From positions 124,001-188,000 of the forward strand of contig JAGFZX010000002.1 in the NCBI GenBank assembly GCA_017889585.1: 64,000 nucleotides of DNA. The letters are read 5' to 3'. Under the pieces are notes generated by a model that worked only from the letters and a program-made list of their open reading frames with translations, had not been told where the DNA came from and searched no databases. The translations under genes were made by a program, and so were the position numbers. This document shows, piece after piece, positions 22,656 to 31,564 of the stretch. Source of the DNA: Bacillota bacterium (lineage in GTDB: Bacteria > Bacillota > Negativicutes > DSM-13327). The first letter of the stretch is position 1; the number at the start of each line of letters is the position of its first letter.

Positions 22656-22844
22656 TTAACGTAATTGCTCTAACTTTTTCTTGATTTGAGTAGCATGTAA
22701 TCCTTCTGCTTCTGCAAAGTGACTATACATTTTAGAGACATCACTATCATCAATTTGCGAAGCAAAAGTTTGATAGTCTCGGACTAATTCTTGTTTGTGT
22801 GTTAGGGTATTACGTAAAGCTGATTTCACATCTAATTGCGTCAT
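22656..22844 (-). CDS. Small helical ferritin-like protein
   Basis: Sixty-two residues forming two amphipathic helices; QELVRDYQTFASQIDDSDVS and AEAEGLHATQIKKKLEQL resemble one half of a ferritin/rubrerythrin-like helical hairpin, with an ExxH pair (E-G-L-H). Alone it has too few ligands for a di-iron site unless it dimerises. A textbook ribosome-binding site, AAGGAGGTGA, lies just upstream on the minus strand. Similar mini-proteins occur in spore formers, but I cannot name the family with certainty. Confidence 0.7.
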   Translation of the reverse strand: MTQLDVKSALRNTLTHKQELVRDYQTFASQIDDSDVSKMYSHFAEAEGLHATQIKKKLEQLR

Positions 22845-22924
22845 GCTTTCACCTCCTTAGGATACTTTGTATTAGGGATCGCTAATATTGTTTCCCCTAA
22901 AATTAGTAATAATGCATCTTAATT

Positions 22925-22953
22925 TTGACGAGTGAGCAAAATATAGCTATAAT
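22925..22953 (+). promoter_or_regulatory. Vegetative-type promoter of the second carboxypeptidase gene
   Basis: TTGACG (22925-22930), 17-base spacer, TATAAT (22948-22953), 48 bases before ATG 23001. Confidence 0.65.
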
Positions 22954-23000
22954 AGTAAGAGTCTTTTTGAAACTAGATATTGAGAAAGGAATATTTTACC

Positions 23001-24143
23001 ATGAATAAAAGAGGATTGTTTATCAAAATTTTGCTATTTGTATCATTGGTTATTACAAATGTAGCAGTTGCAGCACCAAATCCTCCTAATATCACAGCCA
23101 AAGCGGCCATTGTCATTGATGCAGCGACAGGCAAAGTTTTATATAGTAAAAATGCTGAAGAACAACGTTATCCTGCCAGCACTACTAAAATGATGAGCTT
23201 GATTGTCGCTCTAGAGCATGGTAATCTTGATGAGTTGGTAACAGCTAGCAAAAATGCTGCTAGTACTGAGGGGTCAACTTTATGGTTAACACAAGGCGAA
23301 AAATTAAAAATGATTGACTTATTATACGGGATAATGCTTATTTCAGGTAACGATGCTACTGTGGCTGTTGCTGAACATATTTCAGGGTCTGTTGAAAATT
23401 TTGCAAAATTAATGACGCAGAAAGCACATGCTATCGGCGCTAAGGATACTAACTTTACCAATTCTAGCGGTTTACCTGATCCAAATCATTTTACAACAGC
23501 TCACGATTTGGCACGTATTGCGGCTTATGGCTATAAAAATCCCAAATTCACGGAAATTATCAGTACCAAGCATAAGATTATTCCATGGGCAGGTAAAGAT
23601 TATGATCGTGATTTATATAATGAAAATCGAATGCTATGGCTTTCTGAGGGGGGCAACGGGGTAAAAACTGGTTATACTGATGCGGCTGGTCGTTGTTTGG
23701 TATCAGGTGCTAAGCGTAATGATATGCAGTTAATTGCTGTAGTTCTAGATAGTGAAACGATGTGGGATGATTCTATAGCACTTTTGGATTTTGGCTTTAC
23801 CCAGGTAAAACCAGAAATTATATTTAATCAAGCTGACATATTAAAAACCATTCGAGTCGTAAATGGTAAATCTGAAGTAATTAGATTGATAACTAGTACC
23901 AATTTAGTAGTGCCTATATCTGGAAATGATAAAGAGGAATTTAGCACTGTAATTGATGCTCCTAATAAGGTAGAAGCACCTGTGGTAAAAGGTCAAAAAA
24001 TTGGTGTGGTTAGAATGCTATATCAGAATACGGAGATTGCTAGTGTCGATTTACTGGCAGATGAAAATAGTGAGAGAAAATCTTTTTTTAACATCTTAGT
24101 TGAAAAAGTAAAAGATTTATTTGCATTTTTTACTGTTAAATAA
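23001..24143 (+). CDS. D-alanyl-D-alanine carboxypeptidase (second S11/DacF paralogue)
   Basis: A 380-residue exported peptidase S11. Signal peptide: MNKRGLFIKILLFVSLVITN with cleavage near VAVAAP. Catalytic motifs are STTK (YPASTTKMM), SGN (LISGNDATV) and KTG (GVKTGYTD); the C-terminal beta domain follows. It trims D-Ala from cortex or wall peptides. ATG 23001 is preceded by GAAAGGAA; the frame extends back to 22980. It sits upstream of spmA-spmB, the arrangement of dacB-spmA-spmB in Bacillus, so it is probably the dacB equivalent although its sequence is of the general DacF/DacB type. Confidence 0.92.
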   Translation: MNKRGLFIKILLFVSLVITNVAVAAPNPPNITAKAAIVIDAATGKVLYSKNAEEQRYPASTTKMMSLIVALEHGNLDELVTASKNAASTEGSTLWLTQGEKLKMIDLLYGIMLISGNDATVAVAEHISGSVENFAKLMTQKAHAIGAKDTNFTNSSGLPDPNHFTTAHDLARIAAYGYKNPKFTEIISTKHKIIPWAGKDYDRDLYNENRMLWLSEGGNGVKTGYTDAAGRCLVSGAKRNDMQLIAVVLDSETMWDDSIALLDFGFTQVKPEIIFNQADILKTIRVVNGKSEVIRLITSTNLVVPISGNDKEEFSTVIDAPNKVEAPVVKGQKIGVVRMLYQNTEIASVDLLADENSERKSFFNILVEKVKDLFAFFTVK

Positions 24144-24209
24144 TGAACTCTACCAATATTGTTCTAGTGGCAGGATATCAATCATAACCTCATAAGGGGT
24201 GGTGATGAT

Positions 24210-24803
24210 ATGATTAATTTAATTTGGCTGTTATTGCTGGTAGCGGGGATTGTATATGCCGGCGTACAAGGACGAATTGATGTAGTAACTCAAAGCGCTA
24301 TCAGTGGGGCTGAAGGGGCGGTTGCCTTATCATTAAAGCTTATCGGCGTCATGTGTTTGTGGTTAGGTATCATGAAAATCGCTGAATTAGCAGGTATTCT
24401 ACGATTTTTTGCGCGTCTGATAAGCCCTTTAATTTGTTTTTTGTTTCCCAGTGTGCCGAAGAATCATCCGGCTATGGGGGCAATCATTATGACACTGAGT
24501 GCCAATATGCTGGGAATGGGTAATGCTGTCACACCTCTTGGCATCAAGGCTATGCAAGCTTTGCAACAACTTAATGCTAAAAAAGATACAGCTTCAGATG
24601 CAATGTGTACTTTATTGGCGTTATGTACTGCTGGATTTACGCTGATACCTGCGACTATTATTGCCATAAGGTCAGCAGCAGGTTCAGTTAACCCGGCGGA
24701 AATTGTTGGGGCGACCCTAACGGTGAGTTTTATGGCAACCGTTACTGTGATCGTTGCTGATCGTATTTGCCGGATTATTTACCATGTTCGTATAAGGAGG
24801 TAA
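24210..24803 (+). CDS. spmA: Spore maturation protein A
   Basis: A 197-residue polytopic membrane protein of the nucleoside-recognition (Gate) family. Recognisable blocks are SAISGAEGAVALSLKLIGVM and NHPAMGAIIMTLSANMLGMG, with TPLGIKAMQALQQLN. SpmA and SpmB are needed for full spore-core dehydration. ATG 24210 follows AAGGGGTGG. Its stop is six bases before spmB; the pair lies behind the second carboxypeptidase. Confidence 0.94.
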   Translation: MINLIWLLLLVAGIVYAGVQGRIDVVTQSAISGAEGAVALSLKLIGVMCLWLGIMKIAELAGILRFFARLISPLICFLFPSVPKNHPAMGAIIMTLSANMLGMGNAVTPLGIKAMQALQQLNAKKDTASDAMCTLLALCTAGFTLIPATIIAIRSAAGSVNPAEIVGATLTVSFMATVTVIVADRICRIIYHVRIRR

Positions 24804-24809
24804 GCCAAG

Positions 24810-25346
24810 ATGTTTACTGAATTTTGCGAGCAACTATCGATCTGGGCTATACCGGCGGTTTTATTAATTGTTCCAGTGGTTGGTTATTTTCGCCATGTGA
24901 ATGTGTATGAGGCTTTTGTTGATGGGGCGACTGAGGGGTTTTATACTGCTATCCGCATTATGCCTTTTTTGGTAGCGATGATGGTAGCGGTAAACATCTT
25001 TAGAGTATCAGGGGCGCTGGATGTGTGTGTAGAGTCTGCAAAGCCTATGCTGACATTATTAGGTGTACCGCCCGATGTGGTCCCTCTGGCTATGATGCGT
25101 CCTCTATCAGGTACAGGTTCTTTGGGTCTTGCTACTGAACTACTTAATACTCATGGCCCTGATTCTATGATTGGACGTATTGCATCCACGATTTTGGGTA
25201 GCACAGATACTACATTTTATATTTTGACAGTATATTTCGGTGCTGTTGGTATAAGCAAACCTCGTTATTCCGTTTGTGTAGGCTTATTGGGTGATATGAT
25301 TGGTTTTTTAGGTTCAATATATATTTGCCAGCAATTATTTAAATAA
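24810..25346 (+). CDS. spmB: Spore maturation protein B
   Basis: A 178-residue membrane protein, partner of SpmA. Family blocks are YEAFVDGATEGFYTAIRIMP, the Gate-domain VPLAMMRPLSGTGSLG and DTTFYILTVYFGAVGI. AAGGAGGTAAG precedes the ATG. Downstream lies repeat copy C, whose last hairpin forms a good terminator. Confidence 0.94.
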   Translation: MFTEFCEQLSIWAIPAVLLIVPVVGYFRHVNVYEAFVDGATEGFYTAIRIMPFLVAMMVAVNIFRVSGALDVCVESAKPMLTLLGVPPDVVPLAMMRPLSGTGSLGLATELLNTHGPDSMIGRIASTILGSTDTTFYILTVYFGAVGISKPRYSVCVGLLGDMIGFLGSIYICQQLFK

Positions 25347-25347
25347 A

Positions 25348-25449
25348 AGCGTTGTTTTAGCGGCGATATGATGGGCTTTGTTCGATACGTTAGCAATTGA
25401 ACATCCTTCTTTCTTATCTGAAGACTTGGTAGAAGCCAAGTCTTTTTTA
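25348..25449 (+). repeat. Structured intergenic repeat, copy C (3' two thirds), ending as a terminator
   Basis: Matches copy B from its GCGTT/GCGACG region onward: TTTGTTCGATACGTTAGCA, then ATTGAACATCCTTCT, then AGACTTGG...CCAAGTCT plus six T. The last hairpin (25422-25443) is a perfect rho-independent terminator for spmB. The 5' hairpin of the family is missing. Confidence 0.75.
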
Positions 25450-25525
25450 TTTGTCATTGAGTGACATTAATTGCTGACAGGAATACACTGTAATGTAATA
25501 AGAAAATTAAATGGAGGGGATGTTT

Positions 25526-26806
25526 ATGATAAAAGTGGTGGTGGTTGGTGGGGGATGGGCAGGGTGTGCTGCGGCATTATCGGCAGCTAAAGCTGGGGCG
25601 CAAGTACTTTTGTTAGAACGTACCGATTTACTACTAGGTACTGGTTTGGTAGGAGGAATATTTCGCAATAATGGACGTTATACGGGAGCAGAAGAAGCTA
25701 TTGCTATGGGGGGCGGGGATCTTTTTGTCGCCATGGATGCAAATGCTCGGCATAAAGGTATTAAGTTTCCTGGACATAATCATGCTTCTATTTATGATGT
25801 AATAACCATGGAGCCTTTGGTGAAAAGAATATTACAAAATTATGGAATTGAAATTAAAACTAATACCAGAGTGGTAGATGTGTTGAAATATGGTAAAAAG
25901 ATACAGGCGTTAATCGTAGATGGTGGAAATGAAATAAAGGCAGATGTATTTGTTGATGCTACTGGTACAGCAGGACCGATGGGTAACTGCCTTACATATG
26001 GAAATGGTTGCGCCATGTGTGTGCTGCGCTGTCCGGCCTTTGGACCACGAATTAGCGTTACTGCCAAAGCAGATGTAAAAGAGATAATGGGGCGAAAAGC
26101 TGATGGGTCATTTGGCGCTATGAGTGGGTCTTGCAAAATTAATAAAGACTCACTAAGTCGGGAAATAAGAGATAGATTAGAGAGTGAAGGTGTTGTCGTA
26201 CTACCAGTACCAGAAAAATTACAAAAAAATGGATCTTTAGGTAAAAAAGCTTGTACCCAATATGCCATCACTGAATATGCAGTGAATTTAGTATTACTCG
26301 ATACTGGTCATGCGAAGTTGATGACATCCTATTTTCCTATAGAAGATCTGCGGACCATTCCAGGTTTGGAACAGGCTCGCTACGAAGATCCTTATGCTGG
26401 CAGTATTGGTAATTCTATGAGATATTTGGGAAGTGCTCCTTGTGATAATACGTTAAAGGTTGAGACAATCGAAAATCTATTTTGCTGTGGGGAAAAAGCA
26501 GTAATCCTTGTCGGTCATACTGAAGCTGTGATTACTGGGCTGCTCGCAGGGAATAATGCAGTTCGTCACTGTTTGGATATGCAATATTTAGAATTGCCAC
26601 GAACTTTGGTTTCTGGTGACTTTATTGCTTTTGTCCATGAACAGATGCAATCAGAAATAGGTTTACGCATGCGTTATACATTTTCTGGTTCTGTATACTT
26701 TGAACGTATGAAGGCGATGTCTCTATATTCCACCAATCGCGCAGAAATAAATGAACGGGTAAGGAATGTTGGGTTAAATGAGGTTTATAATGAATGTCTG
26801 GTATAG
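25526..26806 (+). CDS. GidA-like FAD-dependent oxidoreductase
   Basis: A 426-residue flavoprotein. The N terminus is a dinucleotide-binding fold (VVVVGGGWAGCAAALSAAKA) like GidA/TrmFO; near the C terminus NLFCCGEKAVILVGHTEAVI then TGLLAGNNAVR matches the second FAD motif of that group. A Cys cluster, NGCAMCVLRCPAFGPR near residue 155, is not found in GidA and could bind a metal or Fe-S cluster. ATG 25526 is six bases from GGAGGGG. The next gene, 11 bases downstream, encodes a PyrK-like electron carrier, so the two probably form one NAD(P)H- or ferredoxin-linked redox enzyme. Substrate unknown. Position behind spmAB hints at sporulation but does not show it. Confidence 0.75.
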   Translation: MIKVVVVGGGWAGCAAALSAAKAGAQVLLLERTDLLLGTGLVGGIFRNNGRYTGAEEAIAMGGGDLFVAMDANARHKGIKFPGHNHASIYDVITMEPLVKRILQNYGIEIKTNTRVVDVLKYGKKIQALIVDGGNEIKADVFVDATGTAGPMGNCLTYGNGCAMCVLRCPAFGPRISVTAKADVKEIMGRKADGSFGAMSGSCKINKDSLSREIRDRLESEGVVVLPVPEKLQKNGSLGKKACTQYAITEYAVNLVLLDTGHAKLMTSYFPIEDLRTIPGLEQARYEDPYAGSIGNSMRYLGSAPCDNTLKVETIENLFCCGEKAVILVGHTEAVITGLLAGNNAVRHCLDMQYLELPRTLVSGDFIAFVHEQMQSEIGLRMRYTFSGSVYFERMKAMSLYSTNRAEINERVRNVGLNEVYNECLV

Positions 26807-26817
26807 GAGGTATAAAC

Positions 26818-27786
26818 ATGCGTAAGAATATCTCCCAATGTATTGATATCAATTCAAAATATTGCCCATGTCTACTTGCTGAGACCAATCACTGTATTTT
26901 TTGTAGCCACCTTAAGGGGGAGGCAACTTGTAACTGTAATTGGTCAGGAGTATGCATATTATATGAACAGCATTGGCAACATAAAAAAACACAACAGATC
27001 GAAGAACCTATAAAAACAAGAATCGAGGAACAAGTTGAGTTTATTATAAAAGAACAAATTGGGCAAAATACATATGTCCTTGAATTTGAGGTAACGACTG
27101 AATTGGCAGAGCAATTAAAAAAAATAGGATCATTTGTATTTGTACGCTGCCCAAACGATCCGCACTTTTTTTATTTTCCGATTAATATTATGAAGGTTGA
27201 GGGAAATACTTTGCGGGTAGGTGTTGAGTCAATTGGTCCTAAATCAATCAAAATTTTAGGGTCAAATAATAATAAATTAGTAGTGCGCGGTCCTTATTAT
27301 AATGGAGTTTTAGGAGGACCCTGGATTGACAATATAACTGATGGTAATATAATATTAGTAGCTGGTGGTATAGGGCAAGCGCCTGCATTTCCCCTTGCTG
27401 CGAAACTGATGAGTAATAACAATAAGGTCATGGCAATGTTAGCACCTGGTAAGGTCGGCAAAATTTTCATCGACAAAGAATTAGGTGAAATGGGCGTACA
27501 GGTGCATAATGTGCCTTCTCTACGTCAGTTTGGTATGCCGATGCTCAGAGAATGGTTTGCCTTGAACCCTGATTTGATAGTAAGTGCTGGGCCTGATGAA
27601 CAGCATTATGGAGTTATTGAAGCTATGCAGGCCGCAGGAGTTAATATACCGATGGTAGCGACTAATAATGCCACCATGTGTTGTGGTGAAGGTATTTGCG
27701 GTAGCTGCTTGAGAAAAACCAGGGATAATAAAATTATTAGAATGTGCAAACAACAAACTGACTTCTCAAAAATTATTGAGGATTAA
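26818..27786 (+). CDS. PyrK-like FAD/NAD(P)-binding electron-transfer protein with extra Cys-rich N terminus
   Basis: A 322-residue ferredoxin-reductase-fold protein. Residues 1-46 hold eight Cys (8, 16, 18, 26, 29, 38, 40, 46), a probable Fe-S or zinc module absent from PyrK. The FAD barrel follows (about 65-160), then the NAD(P) motif ILVAGGIGQAPAFPLAAKL and a 2Fe-2S motif MCCGEGICGSCLRK near the C terminus, like the dihydroorotate-dehydrogenase electron carrier and sulfide-dehydrogenase beta subunits. AGGAGG precedes ATG 26818. Operon partner of the GidA-like flavoprotein; it likely passes electrons between NAD(P)H and that protein. pyrD is not nearby, so pyrimidine synthesis is unlikely. 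Confidence 0.8.
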   Translation: MRKNISQCIDINSKYCPCLLAETNHCIFCSHLKGEATCNCNWSGVCILYEQHWQHKKTQQIEEPIKTRIEEQVEFIIKEQIGQNTYVLEFEVTTELAEQLKKIGSFVFVRCPNDPHFFYFPINIMKVEGNTLRVGVESIGPKSIKILGSNNNKLVVRGPYYNGVLGGPWIDNITDGNIILVAGGIGQAPAFPLAAKLMSNNNKVMAMLAPGKVGKIFIDKELGEMGVQVHNVPSLRQFGMPMLREWFALNPDLIVSAGPDEQHYGVIEAMQAAGVNIPMVATNNATMCCGEGICGSCLRKTRDNKIIRMCKQQTDFSKIIED

Positions 27787-27809
27787 TTATAGTTGTAAAG
27801 GAGTTTATT

Positions 27810-28532
27810 ATGTTAGAACGTCTGCAGAAAGTTATGAGTCAAGCTGGAATTGCTTCCCGGAGAGAGTCTGAAAAAATAATACAAAGTGGTAGAGTCACGG
27901 TAAATGGTAAGGTGGTTACAGAACTGGGCACCAAAGTTATGCCAGGCAACGATAAAATTATGGTTGATGGTAAGCGGATAGAAGGACAAAAATTTGTATA
28001 TATTCTTCTGAACAAGCCTAAAGCTGTATTAACTACCTTGAATGATCCCCAAGATCGTAAAACAGTAGCATCTTTGGTTAGTGATATTCCGCAAAGAATA
28101 TATCCTGTAGGTCGCCTTGATTATAATACAGAAGGATTACTCTTATTAACTAATGATGGGGCGTTAACACATTCATTGATTCATCCAAGTAAAAAAATTA
28201 ATAAGACATACATAGCTAAGGTTTCTGGAGAACCCTTGCAAGAAAAAATTGATTTATTGAGGGTTGGTATTGAGCTAGAGGATGGCAAGACAGCGCCAGC
28301 CATCATAGACTTTGTGGAGTATGATCGGGAAAAAGATCTTACAAGCTTAAGAGTAACGATTCATGAGGGGAAAAATCGTCAAATTCGGCGAATGTTTGAG
28401 GCGATTGGCTCTGATGTGAAGCAACTGAAACGCATCAAATTTGCCTTCTTAACCCTTGATGGTGTAAAACGTGGTGGATATCGGCATCTACTTGCTAGTG
28501 AAGTAGAAGAACTGCACAACCTTAATAAATAA
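27810..28532 (+). CDS. rluB: 23S rRNA pseudouridine synthase, RluB family
   Basis: A 240-residue RsuA/RluB enzyme. The N-terminal S4 RNA-binding domain is RLQKVMSQAGIASRRESEKI; the catalytic domain has the signature PVGRLDYNTEGLLLLTNDGA with the catalytic Asp, and ends with EGKNRQIRRMFEAIG. It isomerises uridine in 23S rRNA near position 2605 (Escherichia coli number, from the family). Start ATG 27810 behind AAAGGAG. A strong terminator follows. Confidence 0.94.
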   Translation: MLERLQKVMSQAGIASRRESEKIIQSGRVTVNGKVVTELGTKVMPGNDKIMVDGKRIEGQKFVYILLNKPKAVLTTLNDPQDRKTVASLVSDIPQRIYPVGRLDYNTEGLLLLTNDGALTHSLIHPSKKINKTYIAKVSGEPLQEKIDLLRVGIELEDGKTAPAIIDFVEYDREKDLTSLRVTIHEGKNRQIRRMFEAIGSDVKQLKRIKFAFLTLDGVKRGGYRHLLASEVEELHNLNK

Positions 28533-28543
28533 ATAAGAGTGTG

Positions 28544-28576
28544 AGCCCTTATTTGTAACATAATAAGGGCTTTTTG
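28544..28576 (+). terminator. Rho-independent terminator after rluB
   Basis: AGCCCTTATT (28544-28553) pairs exactly with AATAAGGGCT (28562-28571), followed by T residues. Confidence 0.9.
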
Positions 28577-28620
28577 TTTTAGACTATATAGGTATAAGTA
28601 TAATATGAAAAGGTGATTAC

Positions 28621-29865
28621 ATGAAAAAAATTATTGTAATTGGCGGCGGGGCAGCAGGTATGATGGCAGCTATTAGTGCAAGTCAACATGGTGCTCAGGT
28701 AACCATTTTAGAAAAGATGTCTGTTCTTGGTCGAAAATTATCTATAACTGGTAAAGGTCGATGTAATATTACTAATGTTGCTGATAAACAAACCATTATC
28801 AAAAATATGCCGGGAAATGGTTCTTTTATTTATAGTGCTTTATATCGTTTTAGCAACCAAGACATTATTGATTTTTTACATAATCATGGTGTCATGACTA
28901 AAGTAGAAAGAGGCGGCCGGGTTTTTCCTGTTAGTGATAATGCTAAAGAGGTGGTTGACGCTTTTAGAAAAGCCTTTAAAGAACTTAATGTTGAAGTCGT
29001 GATAGGACAAGCAGTAAAAAGAATTATTATGCATAATGGCCGTGTTACAGGGGTACTTGCTGGCAATAATGTAGAATATGCTGCCGATGCTGTAATTTTA
29101 GCGACTGGCGGTGCTTCCTATCCGGCCACGGGCTCGACTGGAGATGGCTATCGTATGGGGCAAATGGTTGGACATACGATTGTACCATTAAAACCATCCT
29201 TGGTGCCACTTGAAGTTGGCGAAAACTGGATAGGTGAATTACAAGGATTATCACTAAAAAATGTTGTAGCCAGTGTAATTTTTGATGGCAAAAAAGTAGC
29301 AGATGAATTTGGCGAAATGCTATTTACTCATTACGGCTTATCCGGGCCCATCATTTTATCATTGAGTAAAAAAGTTGCCGAATTATTAAGTGGTAAGCCA
29401 GGACAAGAAGTTTTGCTAGCAATCAACTTAAAGCCTGCGTTAACAGCGGAAGTTCTTGATAAACGTATTCAACGAGATTTTGAAAAGTTTGCTCGCAAGC
29501 AACTCAAAAATTCACTTGGTGAATTGTTGCCCGCTAAATTAATTAATGTGATTATTGATCTTGCTTATCTTGATCCAGATAAGTTTGTGCATCAGATCAC
29601 TAAAGAAGAGCGTACTCGTCTGCTAGAACAGATTACGAATTTGACATTTACAATAACAGGTACAAGACCGGTCAGTGAAGCTATTGTTACAGCAGGTGGC
29701 ATACATGTAAAAGAAATTAATCCTAAGACCATGGAATCAAAATTGGTTGAAGGATTATATTTCGCGGGTGAAGTTATTGATATTGATGGCTATACCGGTG
29801 GGTTTAATTTGCAGGCTGCATTTTCTACAGGTTATGTAGCTGGTCAGAGTGCTGCAGAAATATAA
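28621..29865 (+). CDS. NAD(P)/FAD-dependent oxidoreductase, HI0933/YhiN family
   Basis: A 414-residue flavoprotein with an N-terminal FAD motif (VIGGGAAGMMAAISASQHGA), the family motif LGRKLSITGKGRCNITN and a C-terminal EGLYFAGEVIDIDGYTGGFN with QAAFSTGYVAG. The HI0933/YhiN family is widespread and its reaction is unsettled; the name 'aminoacetone oxidase family' in databases is nominal. It starts an operon-like run with an unknown membrane protein, DAHP synthase, cmk, plsC and ispH, a common order in Clostridia and Negativicutes. Confidence 0.9.
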   Translation: MKKIIVIGGGAAGMMAAISASQHGAQVTILEKMSVLGRKLSITGKGRCNITNVADKQTIIKNMPGNGSFIYSALYRFSNQDIIDFLHNHGVMTKVERGGRVFPVSDNAKEVVDAFRKAFKELNVEVVIGQAVKRIIMHNGRVTGVLAGNNVEYAADAVILATGGASYPATGSTGDGYRMGQMVGHTIVPLKPSLVPLEVGENWIGELQGLSLKNVVASVIFDGKKVADEFGEMLFTHYGLSGPIILSLSKKVAELLSGKPGQEVLLAINLKPALTAEVLDKRIQRDFEKFARKQLKNSLGELLPAKLINVIIDLAYLDPDKFVHQITKEERTRLLEQITNLTFTITGTRPVSEAIVTAGGIHVKEINPKTMESKLVEGLYFAGEVIDIDGYTGGFNLQAAFSTGYVAGQSAAEI

Positions 29866-29937
29866 GGGCTGAATTCGTATAACCTGATCAGCAAAGGTTG
29901 CATAATAAGTTAATTGATAAAAACGGAGGCATCAACA

Positions 29938-30465
29938 ATGAGGAGATCCAAAGATAAATGGATTATACGTGTTGAAGATGTATTATTGCGTTTGATAATA
30001 ATTTGTATTACAACGCTACTGCTATCGCAACTATTGCTTTTGAAAGATGGAACACGACAGTATTTATCGAAAGTTGATAAAATGGAAGGTGAGGACCTTA
30101 CTTCGACCATGCCTTTATATGCAGATACGCCACTGCAAATCACTGAAGAAACTACGGTGCTAAAAAACTATCAAAATTTACTGCGAAAAAGTGAAGTAAT
30201 CGTGATTAAAATGATTAAAAACTCTAATAATCCTTATGTTTTTATTATGGTAAATGGCAAGAAAGTATCTGACTTCGGTAAGGGTGATAATAAGCTTACA
30301 GTCTATGATGGTGATTATATTGAGATAGATGCTACAGCACTTAGCCAGCCTGTTCAATTTATTATTAAAGTTCCAGATAACAGCTTGTTATCTCCGCAAG
30401 ATGGCTTGGTTGTGGAAGGGGCAAAGGCGATTATTGCAGTTGGTAAAATAAAATTCAAGAATTAA
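29938..30465 (+). CDS. Membrane-anchored protein of unknown function
   Basis: A 175-residue protein with a positively charged start, one transmembrane helix (about residues 15-37, VEDVLLRLIIICITTLLLSQ) and an outside domain of about 135 residues made of predicted beta strands (YVFIMVNGKKVSDFGKGDN, LTVYDGDYIEIDATAL, QFIIKVPDNS). No family recognised. ATG 29938 lies nine bases after GGAGG; an upstream ATG at 29914 has no such site. Context: between the YhiN-like flavoprotein and DAHP synthase. Confidence 0.75.
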   Translation: MRRSKDKWIIRVEDVLLRLIIICITTLLLSQLLLLKDGTRQYLSKVDKMEGEDLTSTMPLYADTPLQITEETTVLKNYQNLLRKSEVIVIKMIKNSNNPYVFIMVNGKKVSDFGKGDNKLTVYDGDYIEIDATALSQPVQFIIKVPDNSLLSPQDGLVVEGAKAIIAVGKIKFKN

Positions 30466-30539
30466 TGAAAAGGATAATGATATTTTATGGTGAACTATAT
30501 ATACATATATTCTTGTTCATTCTTCGGAGGAACATATAA

Positions 30540-31550
30540 ATGATTATTATTATGACTGATCCAACTACGCAACAAATTGACCGTATACTTTTGAAGCTGC
30601 GGCAGCATAAATTAGAAGCTAATTGTCTGCAAAGCTATGGAAAGACAGTGATCACTGCGATTGGTAATTCAGATACTTATGATGCTGGATTTTATGAACG
30701 TATGCCTGGCGTAGAAAAAGTAATATCGATAGTAACACCATTTAAGTTGGTTAGCCGTGAATTCCGGCAGGAAAATACGGTGGTAACAGCTGGTAGTGCC
30801 ATATTTGGCGGTAATGCTGTAGCAGTGCTTGCTGGTCCATGTGCTATAGAAAGTTATGAACAGTTATATGAAACCGCAGTGTTGATAAAACAAGCAGGGG
30901 CATGCATGCTGAGGGGGGGAGCATATAAACCAAGGACATCTCCATATAGCTTTCAAGGATTAGAACAAGAAGGATTGAAAATACTCCAAACAGTATCCAG
31001 GGAAGTCGGACTACCTGCTATATCTGAAGTGACTGATCCACGCCATGTTGAATTAATGAGTGATTATGTAGATATGTTGCAAATTGGGACGCGTAATATG
31101 CAAAACTTTGCACTTTTAAAAGAGGTTGCTAAGAGTGCAAAACCAATATTGCTAAAACGTGGAATATCGGCTACTATGGAAGAATGGCTGATGGCAGCTG
31201 AGTACATAATGGCTGGTGGTAACGAAAATATTGTCTTATGTGAACGTGGTATTCGGACTTTTGAAACATATACACGCAATACATTAGATTTAAATGCAGT
31301 ACCTATGATAAAGTATCTCAGCCATTTACCTATTATTGCTGATCCTAGTCACGGCACAGGGAATTGGCGTTTGGTTACTCCTATGTCTAAGGCTTCCCTA
31401 GGCGCAGGTGCTGACGGTTTAATTATTGAAGTACACCCATGTCCAGAGGAAGCTGTATCTGATGGGCAACAGTCATTAACATTTAGTAATTTTAATCAAT
31501 TAATGGAAGAACTTCAGCCGGTGGCCATAGCTATGGGACGCAGTCTTTAA
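30540..31550 (+). CDS. aroF: 3-deoxy-7-phosphoheptulonate synthase (DAHP synthase, type I beta)
   Basis: Condenses phosphoenolpyruvate and erythrose 4-phosphate, first step of the shikimate pathway. The first 70 residues are the ferredoxin-like regulatory domain (IIIMTDPTTQQIDRILLKLR); the barrel has AVLAGPCAIES, GGAYKPRTSPYSFQG, QIGTRNMQNFALLKE and the metal-site IADPSHGTG. Length 336 fits type I beta enzymes of Firmicutes and Thermotoga. CGGAGGAAC precedes ATG 30540. Other aromatic genes are not nearby; cmk follows. Confidence 0.95.
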   Translation: MIIIMTDPTTQQIDRILLKLRQHKLEANCLQSYGKTVITAIGNSDTYDAGFYERMPGVEKVISIVTPFKLVSREFRQENTVVTAGSAIFGGNAVAVLAGPCAIESYEQLYETAVLIKQAGACMLRGGAYKPRTSPYSFQGLEQEGLKILQTVSREVGLPAISEVTDPRHVELMSDYVDMLQIGTRNMQNFALLKEVAKSAKPILLKRGISATMEEWLMAAEYIMAGGNENIVLCERGIRTFETYTRNTLDLNAVPMIKYLSHLPIIADPSHGTGNWRLVTPMSKASLGAGADGLIIEVHPCPEEAVSDGQQSLTFSNFNQLMEELQPVAIAMGRSL

Positions 31551-31564
31551 TAATGGAGGCGCTT

